A DNA stretch of 64,000 nt from assembly GCF_000275825.1 (NCBI RefSeq), contig NZ_JH719942.1:1779163-1843162 (forward strand), written 5' to 3'. Positions 16,608 to 23,851 of this stretch are shown here, piece by piece. Origin of the DNA: Saprospira grandis DSM 2844. Its GTDB lineage: Bacteria; Bacteroidota; Bacteroidia; Chitinophagales; Saprospiraceae. Every line of letters starts with the position of its first letter. Within the stretch, counting starts at the first letter, position 1. A program made the position numbers and the translations under genes. The notes under the pieces are model-generated. The model was not told where the DNA came from and did no database searches. It saw only the letters and a list, made by a program, of their open reading frames with translations.

Positions 16608-17848
16608 TAAAAAATAGATAAATCAGCTTGCAGGCGAATGAGGTCCTCAAACGTTTCTCGCTCTCGGATGAGATAGGCCTGGCCCTCATGCAACAGGAGC
16701 TCGGCGGGGCGGTAGCGAGAGTTGTAATTGGAAGCCATTGAAAAGCAGTAGGCCCCTGCATTTTTGAAGGCCAAAATATCGCCTTCTCGGACCTTTGCCA
16801 GCTTGCGGTTATAGCCAAAGGTATCGGTCTCGCAAATGTAGCCCACCACCGTATAAATCTTAGGTTTGCCTGCGGGATTTGAGATATTGACGATCTCGTG
16901 ATGAGCATCGTAAAACATGGGGCGGATAAGGTGATTAAAGCCGCTATCGATGCCGACAAAAATGGTCGAAATGGTTTGTTTGATTACATTGGCTTGGGCC
17001 AAAAAGCAGCCCGCTTCGCTAACCAAATACTTGCCGGGTTCAAACATCAGCGTCAGCTCTCGGCCCAACTCCTTGCAAAGGGCATTGAAGCGTTGAGAAA
17101 TCTCTTGGCCAAACTCCTGTATATTGGTTTCGATATCGCTCTCCTTGTATTTCACCTTAAAGCCGCTGCCCAAATCGACATAGCGGACCGTATCGAATTT
17201 GCGGGCAATATTGAAGAGAATATCGGCGGCCATAGAAAAGACCTCCACATTGAGAATATCGGAGCCCGTATGCATATGCACCCCTTCAATATTGAGTTTT
17301 AGGCTACTCACAATTCGTTCGACCAGGGGCATTTGGTGTATAGAAATACCAAACTTAGAGTCGATATGGCCCACTGAAATCTTTGCATTTCCGCCCGCCA
17401 TAATATGCGGATTGATGCGGATACAAAAGCCTTGGCCGGGGTATTTATGGCCCAAATACTCTAACATTTCGATATTATCGATATTGAGTTTGACGCCTAG
17501 GGCAAGGGCCGCTTCTAGCTCCTCGGCCCCTACCGAATTGGGGGTATAAATAATATCTTCGGGGGCAAAACCAGCGGCTAATCCCAGCTTAATTTCTTGA
17601 TAAGAAACGGCATCTAGGCCAGCGCCAAGGCTACGCAATAGCTTAAGGATACTCAGATTGCTCAGGGCCTTGCAGGCATAGTTAATTTTGACCGAGGGGC
17701 AGGCGGATAGCGCCTGCTCCATTTTGAGGTACTGCGATTTGATTTTGGCGCTATCATAGACAAATAGTGGGCTGCCAAACTCTTGGACCAGTTCTTCTAG
17801 GGCAAGTTGGCCCAATTCATAGCGCTGCTGCGCATCATTCCATTGCAT
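16607..17848 (-). CDS. lysA: Diaminopimelate decarboxylase
   Basis: The 413-residue PLP enzyme makes lysine from meso-diaminopimelate. The Schiff-base lysine is K60 in INYACKALSN, HMHTGSD is the cofactor-binding loop, and the C-terminal barrel has CETDTFGYN and GAYCFSMASNYNSRYRP. The frame runs further upstream, but the ATG at 17848 (MQWNDAQQRYELG) gives the family N-terminus and leaves room for the terminator of the upstream PBP gene. Confidence 0.94.
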   Translation of the reverse strand: MQWNDAQQRYELGQLALEELVQEFGSPLFVYDSAKIKSQYLKMEQALSACPSVKINYACKALSNLSILKLLRSLGAGLDAVSYQEIKLGLAAGFAPEDIIYTPNSVGAEELEAALALGVKLNIDNIEMLEYLGHKYPGQGFCIRINPHIMAGGNAKISVGHIDSKFGISIHQMPLVERIVSSLKLNIEGVHMHTGSDILNVEVFSMAADILFNIARKFDTVRYVDLGSGFKVKYKESDIETNIQEFGQEISQRFNALCKELGRELTLMFEPGKYLVSEAGCFLAQANVIKQTISTIFVGIDSGFNHLIRPMFYDAHHEIVNISNPAGKPKIYTVVGYICETDTFGYNRKLAKVREGDILAFKNAGAYCFSMASNYNSRYRPAELLLHEGQAYLIRERETFEDLIRLQADLSIF

Positions 17849-17877
17849 AGGGTTAGAAATAAAAAGTGAATAAAAAA

Positions 17878-17920
17878 CAAAACGGGCGATCTCCATACTC
17901 ATGGAAACCGCCCGTTTTGG
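17878..17920 (-). terminator. terminator of the class A PBP gene
   Basis: On the minus strand AAAACGGGCG pairs with CGCCCGTTTT around a 20-base loop and is followed by GTTTTTTATT. It separates the PBP gene from lysA. Confidence 0.82.
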
Positions 17921-17942
17921 AAGCTTGTCTACAGCCAATAGT

Positions 17943-20711
17943 CTACCGGCTGCCTTCCTCATTAGTAGGCGGCTGCTGTGGTTTCTTCTTGGGCTGTTTC
18001 TTAGGGGCCGGTGCGGCCTCTAAGTCATCATAATCTTGATTATAAATTTCATCTTGGTTGGTCATATCTTCTCCTTCTTCACCAAAGGTATCGCCACGGC
18101 CAAACTGCGCATATTTAAGGCAGTTCATTTCGCGGTCAATTCTTTCAGGTTTGGGAAATTTGGCTTTGGTGTCTAGTTCAAAGGCTTCATCGGCCTCTAG
18201 GTAGCGGAGTACATTTTGGAAAATGGGGCGAGCCATGCTTCCGCCTTGGCCATAGCGCAGACTACGGAAGCGGATAAAGCGGTCGTCGCAACCTACCCAA
18301 GTTCCTACCACTAGATTGGGGGTAACGCCCATAAACCAGCCATCGGCTTGAAAGTTGGTGGTTCCCGTTTTTCCGCCATAAGTACTTTTAATACCTTGGA
18401 AGCCGGGAGCGCCAGCCTGCACACTTTTGAGCATTTGGCTCATCACATAGGCACTACTTTCAGATAACACTTGCTGCGTAATTTGGTCGGCTGAATTATA
18501 GATGAGGTTGCCATGTCGGTCCTCAATTCGCTCTACAAAAACGGGTTCGTTATAAATCCCTTTATTGGCAAAAATGCAATAAGCGGCGGCCATTTCTAGG
18601 GGCGTAAGGTCTGGCGTTCCCAAACAAATTGTGGGAGAAGCGGGCACCTTGGCGGTATCAATTCCGGCCTCATGCAAAAAGGATCTAAAGCGCTCGGTGC
18701 TGCCCAGATCTTTCATCAGTTGAGCAGAAACAGAGTTGAGCGATTGGCGGAGGGCCTGCGTTAGGGTAAGGCGCTGCCCACTATATTGGCCATTGGCATT
18801 TTTGGGGGTCCAGTTCTTAATTAGGCCAAAATCGCCATAGCCTTTTTCAATCGTAATTTTTACATCTTCCACCTCATAGCAAGGCGAGTAGCCTCTCAAA
18901 TCAATATTGAGTGCATAGAGAAAGGGCTTCATACTAGAGCCCACCTGACGGCCAGCCTTGGTATAAGTTTGTCCGGGACGTTGTTTGTTAGGGTGCACAT
19001 ACAAGCCACCCATACTAACGTGATCGAGCTTAAAATAGTGGTGGTCAATACCGCCCACCCAGGCTTTTACATGTCCCGTTTGCGGCTCTATAGACACCGA
19101 ACCCGTTTGCAAGAACATCCGGTGGTAGCGGATAGAATCCAGTGGGCTCATCAGGGTATCTTTGGTCCCGGGGCCCCAGTGTTCTCCATTTTTCTGATAG
19201 GCAAAAATGCGCATATCTACAGGGGTCTGCATATACTTGAGCAGCTGCTGATACTCGCCTTTAATGCTTTCCCATTTGCCCGATTTCAGCAAATCTCGAT
19301 AAAGAGCGATCTGCTTTTTCGTGGCATAGCCATCTTTTTTCCAGCCCGCAAGAACGGCCTCGGCCTGCTCTTTTTTGCTGCGTTTTTTATTGGCCCGTTC
19401 TAGGATCTGCAAACGAGAAATATCTATATCTCGCAGCTCATATTTTGCCGCTGTTTTGAGGTAGTCTTCACGGACCGCCTGATAGCGCTCAGAGTTCCAA
19501 ATCAAACGATCCAAGGCCCGCATACGCAGCTGGATTTCTCCCTCTGTGTTTTTATGCGTTTTGTAGGTCCAGGGGTTGTATTTGCTATAACCAATAGGCG
19601 GATCAATCATGTTCCAATCCTTCCAATGCTTAAATAGCTTTTCCTGATGCTGACTAAGGTGGTCCCAAACGGCCTGCTCCGCATTGCGCTGAGCTCTAGA
19701 ATCAATGGTGGTGTAAATTTTTAAGCCATCTCGATAGACATCATAGGCCTCGCCATTGGGCTTGAGGTTTTCCGGGCGGCTCAAGACCTCCTTGACGTAC
19801 TCCCGCAAATATTCCCGGAAATAAGTGGCCTGGCCCTCATTATGGTTCAAAACCTGAAAGCTGCCCTTATTGATTTTTTCTTGGCGATATTTATGGTAGT
19901 CGGCCTCTGTGATATGCCCAGCCATCTGCATGTTTTTCAATACCACCTCTCGGCCTTTCAAGGCCTTTTTCATATCTCGGCGATAATTAAATAGGGCGGG
20001 GTTTTTTAACATCCGAACCAACATAGCAGCCTCGGGAATACTCAATTCACTGGGCTTTTTCCGAAAATAAGTCTCGGCTGCCGAGCGAATCCCATGAGCA
20101 TTATACAAGAAGTCAAACTCATTGAGATAGTTCGTAATAATCTCTTTTTTGGTATAAGAACGCTCCAATTTTACCGCCGTCAACCACTCTTTGAGCTTGA
20201 CCTGCAAAATGGTCCAAAGCCGCTCTACTGTCCCCATGCCTCGAGTATCGGGCCGGCCCACCAACAATTTAGACAGCTGCTGCGAGATGGTACTTCCCCC
20301 TCCCGCATTCCGCTGCTGGAACACAATGGTTTTTACCAACACCCGCGCCAAAGCCTCGGGATCAATGCCAGAATGGCTATAAAAACGAGCATCCTCTGTA
20401 GACACCAACGCATTAACCACCGCTGGCGCAATGCTGTCATAGGTCACTAAGGTCCGGTTCTCAATATAATATTTACCCAAAAGCTCTCCATCGCTACTAT
20501 AGACCTCAGAGGCCAAACGCAACTGCGGATTCTCCAGCTGGTCAAAAGAAGGCAGCTGGGTAGAGAGATAGGCAAAAAGACTAAAAACAGAGACAAAGCC
20601 CAAAATAAAGATGCCCCATATCCAACGCAAAATGCGCTTGAAGCTCTTTTTATGTTGCTGACGATAGCTCAGTTCGGGAACGGCCGCTGTCGGTTTATTT
20701 TCTGATGACAT
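17943..20711 (-). CDS. Class A penicillin-binding protein (PBP1A type)
   Basis: This 922-residue bifunctional enzyme polymerises and crosslinks peptidoglycan. A membrane anchor spans about residues 28-50. The transglycosylase domain has E106 in STEDARFYSHSGIDPEALAR and GGSTISQQLSKLLVG. The transpeptidase domain has the SxxK serine S592 (GSSMKPF), SxN at 657-659 (SLN) and KTG at 781-783. A charged helical stretch of roughly 190 residues (about 340-530) lies between the two domains and is longer than in Escherichia coli PBP1A. The tail is acidic, then Lys and Pro rich. It is a single-gene unit. Confidence 0.93.
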   Translation of the reverse strand: MSSENKPTAAVPELSYRQQHKKSFKRILRWIWGIFILGFVSVFSLFAYLSTQLPSFDQLENPQLRLASEVYSSDGELLGKYYIENRTLVTYDSIAPAVVNALVSTEDARFYSHSGIDPEALARVLVKTIVFQQRNAGGGSTISQQLSKLLVGRPDTRGMGTVERLWTILQVKLKEWLTAVKLERSYTKKEIITNYLNEFDFLYNAHGIRSAAETYFRKKPSELSIPEAAMLVRMLKNPALFNYRRDMKKALKGREVVLKNMQMAGHITEADYHKYRQEKINKGSFQVLNHNEGQATYFREYLREYVKEVLSRPENLKPNGEAYDVYRDGLKIYTTIDSRAQRNAEQAVWDHLSQHQEKLFKHWKDWNMIDPPIGYSKYNPWTYKTHKNTEGEIQLRMRALDRLIWNSERYQAVREDYLKTAAKYELRDIDISRLQILERANKKRSKKEQAEAVLAGWKKDGYATKKQIALYRDLLKSGKWESIKGEYQQLLKYMQTPVDMRIFAYQKNGEHWGPGTKDTLMSPLDSIRYHRMFLQTGSVSIEPQTGHVKAWVGGIDHHYFKLDHVSMGGLYVHPNKQRPGQTYTKAGRQVGSSMKPFLYALNIDLRGYSPCYEVEDVKITIEKGYGDFGLIKNWTPKNANGQYSGQRLTLTQALRQSLNSVSAQLMKDLGSTERFRSFLHEAGIDTAKVPASPTICLGTPDLTPLEMAAAYCIFANKGIYNEPVFVERIEDRHGNLIYNSADQITQQVLSESSAYVMSQMLKSVQAGAPGFQGIKSTYGGKTGTTNFQADGWFMGVTPNLVVGTWVGCDDRFIRFRSLRYGQGGSMARPIFQNVLRYLEADEAFELDTKAKFPKPERIDREMNCLKYAQFGRGDTFGEEGEDMTNQDEIYNQDYDDLEAAPAPKKQPKKKPQQPPTNEEGSR

Positions 20712-20815
20712 AATGGGTCCAATTTATTGGGGGAAAATGCTTTGGGGCAAATATCGCCTTTTTTGTCCAATTTTTAAATCCAAGCCAAACTCCTTTTCTT
20801 CTCCCTACAGTTTGC

Positions 20816-20823
20816 TAACTTTG
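20816..20823 (+). promoter_or_regulatory. -7 promoter element upstream of HE8 and the GT9 gene
   Basis: TAACTTTG matches the -7 consensus. Transcription would begin near 20830, so HE8 (from 20836) would form the 5-prime leader of the glycosyltransferase mRNA. No -33 box is evident. Confidence 0.45.
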
Positions 20824-20835
20824 TGCTTTTATTTT

Positions 20836-20957
20836 GGGGCCTCCCGCCTGCGGCGGGCGCTACGTTCCAGGGCTCGCAGGTCTGCTCGGCCCTTCGTTTT
20901 TTCGCTACGCTCAAAAACTCGGTCTGGCCTAAGGCCCCCCTTTCACATCGCTAGGCC
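20836..20957 (+). repeat. hairpin element HE8 (GGCCT/AGGCC)
   Basis: Forward copy. N4 AGGG with CCCT; H1 CCCGCC-TGC-GGCGGG; H2 is AT-rich, GTTTTT/AAAAAC, around TTCGCTACGCTC; H3 GGCC-TAA-GGCC. It lies just downstream of a promoter-like -7 box. Confidence 0.85.
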
Positions 20958-21019
20958 ATTTGCCTCCCTTCGATCGTCAAATTAAGGCGCTGCGCGCCTT
21001 ACTGGACCACAATACGATT

Positions 21020-22018
21020 ATGGACAAAATACTCATTATTCAACCCGCCTTTTTAGGCGACCTTATTCTGGCCACTGCCCTGATCGAAAAGCTTAGGGCC
21101 TATTACCCTTCAGCCCAAATTGATCTCTTGATCCGCAAGGGGCAGGGCCGCATTCTCAAAGGGCATCCGCATATTCATCAATTGTTGGAGCTAGACCGCA
21201 GCAATAAATGGCGCTCTATTCGGCAGCTCTTGGCCCATATTCGGCCCCAAAACTACGATTTGGTCATCAATTGTCACCGACATTTTACCGCCGGCCTCTT
21301 GGCTACCCTCTCTAAAGGGAAAAAAGTGGTGGGCTTTAAGAAAAATCCTTTTGCTTGGGCCTTTAGCCAAGCTGAGGAGCATATTTGGGCCGAACAAGAG
21401 GTCTACAGAAACCATCGCCTAATTGCCGCTTTTACAGATAAAGAAGCAGCTATGCCCAAGCTCTACCCCTCTGCAGAAGATTGGGGTTTTGTAGCAGAAA
21501 ATTATGGCCAAAAGCCTTATATTACGATTTCGCCCGCCTCTTTGTGGGAAACCAAGCGCCTGCCTTTGGCCGTTTGGGCCGAACTGCTTCAGCAGTTGCC
21601 AAAATCACTCTATATTTATGTTTTGGGTGGCCCAGCCGACCGCGAACATGCGCAGGCTTTGGTCCAGTTGGCCAAGCGCCCCAATTTGTACAATTTGGCC
21701 GGCCAACATAGTTTTTTGCAAGATGTGGCCCTCATGAAAGGCGCAAAACTCAATTATGTCTTAGATTCGGCGCCCTTGCATATTTGCTCGGCCATAGATG
21801 CGCCCGTAGCAGCTGTTTTTTGCTCTACCTCGCCTACCTATGGCTTTGGCCCCTTGTCTAAAACACAATTTATTATTCATCAGCAACCAGCCCCGGCCTG
21901 CTGGCCCTGTGGCTCGCATGGCTACACCGCCTGCCCAAAAGCCCATTTCAACTGTGGCCAAATTGCAGTAATGCCCCTATTGGCTCCACTAAAACAGCTA
22001 GCCCATGAGTTATTTTAA
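21020..22018 (+). CDS. Glycosyltransferase family 9 (heptosyltransferase-like)
   Basis: The 332-residue protein opens MDKILIIQPAFLGDLILATA, the GT9 N-terminus that binds the acceptor, and the C-terminal half has ITISPASLWETKRLPLAVWA and VLDSAPLHICSAIDAPVAAVF, the nucleotide-sugar region. GT9 enzymes such as WaaF and WaaC add heptose to the lipopolysaccharide core; the sugar here is unknown. The ATG at 21020 matches the family start. The acetyltransferase gene overlaps its end by 14 bases. Confidence 0.85.
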   Translation: MDKILIIQPAFLGDLILATALIEKLRAYYPSAQIDLLIRKGQGRILKGHPHIHQLLELDRSNKWRSIRQLLAHIRPQNYDLVINCHRHFTAGLLATLSKGKKVVGFKKNPFAWAFSQAEEHIWAEQEVYRNHRLIAAFTDKEAAMPKLYPSAEDWGFVAENYGQKPYITISPASLWETKRLPLAVWAELLQQLPKSLYIYVLGGPADREHAQALVQLAKRPNLYNLAGQHSFLQDVALMKGAKLNYVLDSAPLHICSAIDAPVAAVFCSTSPTYGFGPLSKTQFIIHQQPAPACWPCGSHGYTACPKAHFNCGQIAVMPLLAPLKQLAHELF

Positions 22019-22523
22019 GCCCTTCCCGATGCTCCAAAACGACAAACTACTTTTGCGTTATATGGAGGAAGAAGATGCCCGAGCACTCTTTAACCTCCGG
22101 TCAGATGCCGAGCAAATGCGCTACATTGACCGCCCCTTGCATCAGACAGAGGCCGAGAGCCTTGCTCATATTGAGCTACTGCAACAACAAATTGATAGCG
22201 GAGAAGGCCTCAGTTGGGCCATTTCTTTGCCTGGCCACCCCAGAATGATTGGCTCTATTTGCCTCTTTAATTTTTCTGAGGACCGCAAAGAAGCAGAAAT
22301 TGGCTATGAGATCCACCCCAATATGCAACGCCGAGGCCTAATGAAAATGGCCGTTGGACTGGTCCTGAACTATGCCAAAAACGAGCTCCAATTGCGCTAT
22401 GTGCATGCCCATACGCATAGAGAAAATGAAGGCTCCAAACGCTTATTGGCCCATCATCAGTTTAGAATATTGGGCGCCTCGCCCATAGCTAAAGATAGCT
22501 TTTGGTACCGTAAACAGTTCTAG
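22005..22523 (+). CDS. GNAT N-acetyltransferase (RimJ/RimL-like)
   Basis: The 172-residue protein has the GNAT pattern: LLLRYMEEEDARALFNLRSD at the start, IGYEIHPNMQRRGLMKMAVG (motif A, acetyl-CoA pyrophosphate loop QRRGLM), then VHAHTHRENEGSKRLLAHHQ. RimJ/RimL-type members acetylate N-terminal amines or small molecules; the substrate is unknown. The start codon lies within the end of the glycosyltransferase gene, so translation is probably coupled. Confidence 0.82.
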   Translation: MSYFKPFPMLQNDKLLLRYMEEEDARALFNLRSDAEQMRYIDRPLHQTEAESLAHIELLQQQIDSGEGLSWAISLPGHPRMIGSICLFNFSEDRKEAEIGYEIHPNMQRRGLMKMAVGLVLNYAKNELQLRYVHAHTHRENEGSKRLLAHHQFRILGASPIAKDSFWYRKQF

Positions 22524-22529
22524 CTGGCT

Positions 22530-22642
22530 GGCCTAGCGATGTGCAGCAGTGGCCGAAGGCCAGACCAAGCAGGCTTCGCCTGCGAAGGGCCGAGCGAGCA
22601 GCGAGCTGCGAAACGTAGCGCCTGCCGCAGGCAGGAGGCCCC
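22530..22642 (-). repeat. hairpin element HE9 (GGCCT/AGGCC)
   Basis: Reverse copy. N4 GCAG/CTGC; core variant CTCGCTGCTCGCTCGGCCC; H1 CTGCC-TGC-GGCAG; H2 GCAGGC-GAA-GCCTGC; H3 GGCC-TTC-GGCC. Its outer end lies 24 bases before the Fic start codon. Confidence 0.86.
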
Positions 22643-22666
22643 AAAAAATCAAAAAAAGAGCAAGAG

Positions 22667-23731
22667 ATGAGCTATCAAGTATTAAAATTACCTCCTAGAG
22701 AAGAGCTAGAGACCATTCCTTTATTGAAAAAAGCCATTGAGGCCAACCGTGTGTTAGCGGAACTGAAGGGAGTAACTGGAACACTGCCCAATGCTAGCAT
22801 TTTGGTAGATAGCTTGATTTTAACAGAGGCCAAAGAAAGCTCTGCCCTAGAGAATATTGTTACCACTCATGATGCACTTTACTCGGCTCGTTCTACACAA
22901 GAAATAGCTAGTTTGAGCACTAAGGAGGTATTAAATTATGCTTCGGCCCTAAAGACGGGTTTTGCTTTAATACAAGAGCAGGGCTTATTGCTCAACCGCC
23001 ATATCCTACAAATTCAGGAAGAACTAGAAGCCAATAATGCAGGTTTTCGGACACAGGCGGGGACTAGCTTAAGAGATGCTTACGGCAATTTAATCTACAT
23101 GCCCCCTCAAGATGCACAAGAGATAAAGGACCTGATGTCTAACTTAGAGGCCTATATCAATGAGCCCGAAATGGATCATTTAGACCCCCTAATAAAAATG
23201 GCCGTGATTCACTTTCAGTTTGAAAGTATTCACCCTTTCTATGATGGCAATGGGAGAACTGGGCGAATTATTAACATTTTATACCTCTGCACCCAAAAAC
23301 TTCTAGATTACCCTATTCTCTACCTTAGTAAATATATTATTGCCACAAAAGCGGCCTACTATGAACGCATACAAGCTGTTCGGGATCATGGCGACTGGAC
23401 GTCTTGGGTGCTTTATATCTTAGAAGGGGTGATTCAAACCGCTAGGAGTACAATTCAAAATATTCAAGCCCTATTAAGGCTGATGAAAGACTATAAAGAT
23501 CAAATTCAGGCCGCGCTACCTAGAATATATAGCAAAGATCTATTAGAGCATTTGTTTAAGCATGTTTATACTAGGGTGGAGCACTTACAATTAGCCATTG
23601 GTAAAAGTGAATCTACTGCTCGCAGGTACTTAGAGCAACTATTTGAGCTAGGCTTTCTTGAAAAAAGAGCCTATGCCAATAGCCATATTTATATTAACCC
23701 CCGACTTTTTAGCCTACTCACTAAGATTTAA
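22667..23731 (+). CDS. Fic family protein with N-terminal inhibitory motif
   Basis: The 354-residue protein has the full Fic motif HPFYDGNGRTGR (189-200), so AMP transfer from ATP to a protein hydroxyl is expected. The inhibitory motif (S/T)xxxE(G/N) is present as SSALEN (58-63), placing it in class II, in which the N-terminal helix blocks the active site until relieved. A C-terminal winged-helix region (about 290-354, KSESTARRYLEQLFELGFLE) suggests DNA or protein contact. By eye it is richer in TTA, ATA and AAA codons than its neighbours, so acquisition is possible. Targets are unknown. Confidence 0.87.
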   Translation: MSYQVLKLPPREELETIPLLKKAIEANRVLAELKGVTGTLPNASILVDSLILTEAKESSALENIVTTHDALYSARSTQEIASLSTKEVLNYASALKTGFALIQEQGLLLNRHILQIQEELEANNAGFRTQAGTSLRDAYGNLIYMPPQDAQEIKDLMSNLEAYINEPEMDHLDPLIKMAVIHFQFESIHPFYDGNGRTGRIINILYLCTQKLLDYPILYLSKYIIATKAAYYERIQAVRDHGDWTSWVLYILEGVIQTARSTIQNIQALLRLMKDYKDQIQAALPRIYSKDLLEHLFKHVYTRVEHLQLAIGKSESTARRYLEQLFELGFLEKRAYANSHIYINPRLFSLLTKI

Positions 23732-23754
23732 ACCTTATTTTCAGCCCCCTTCCT

Positions 23755-23818
23755 TCAAAAAGTGCGTTTTTTGACGGAGGAACATTCCCCGCCTTTCAAA
23801 AAGGACCTTTTTTGAAAG
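23755..23818. other. two AT-rich inverted repeats between fic and mutS
   Basis: TCAAAAA..TTTTTTGA (23755-23774) and CTTTCAAAAAGG..CCTTTTTTGAAAG (23793-23818) are related palindromes sharing TTTTTTGA. They may serve as a terminator for fic, but there is no T-run after the second stem. No promoter motif for mutS was recognised here. Confidence 0.4.
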
Positions 23819-23851
23819 GGCCTATTTATTATCATGACCTCTTAAAGCCGA

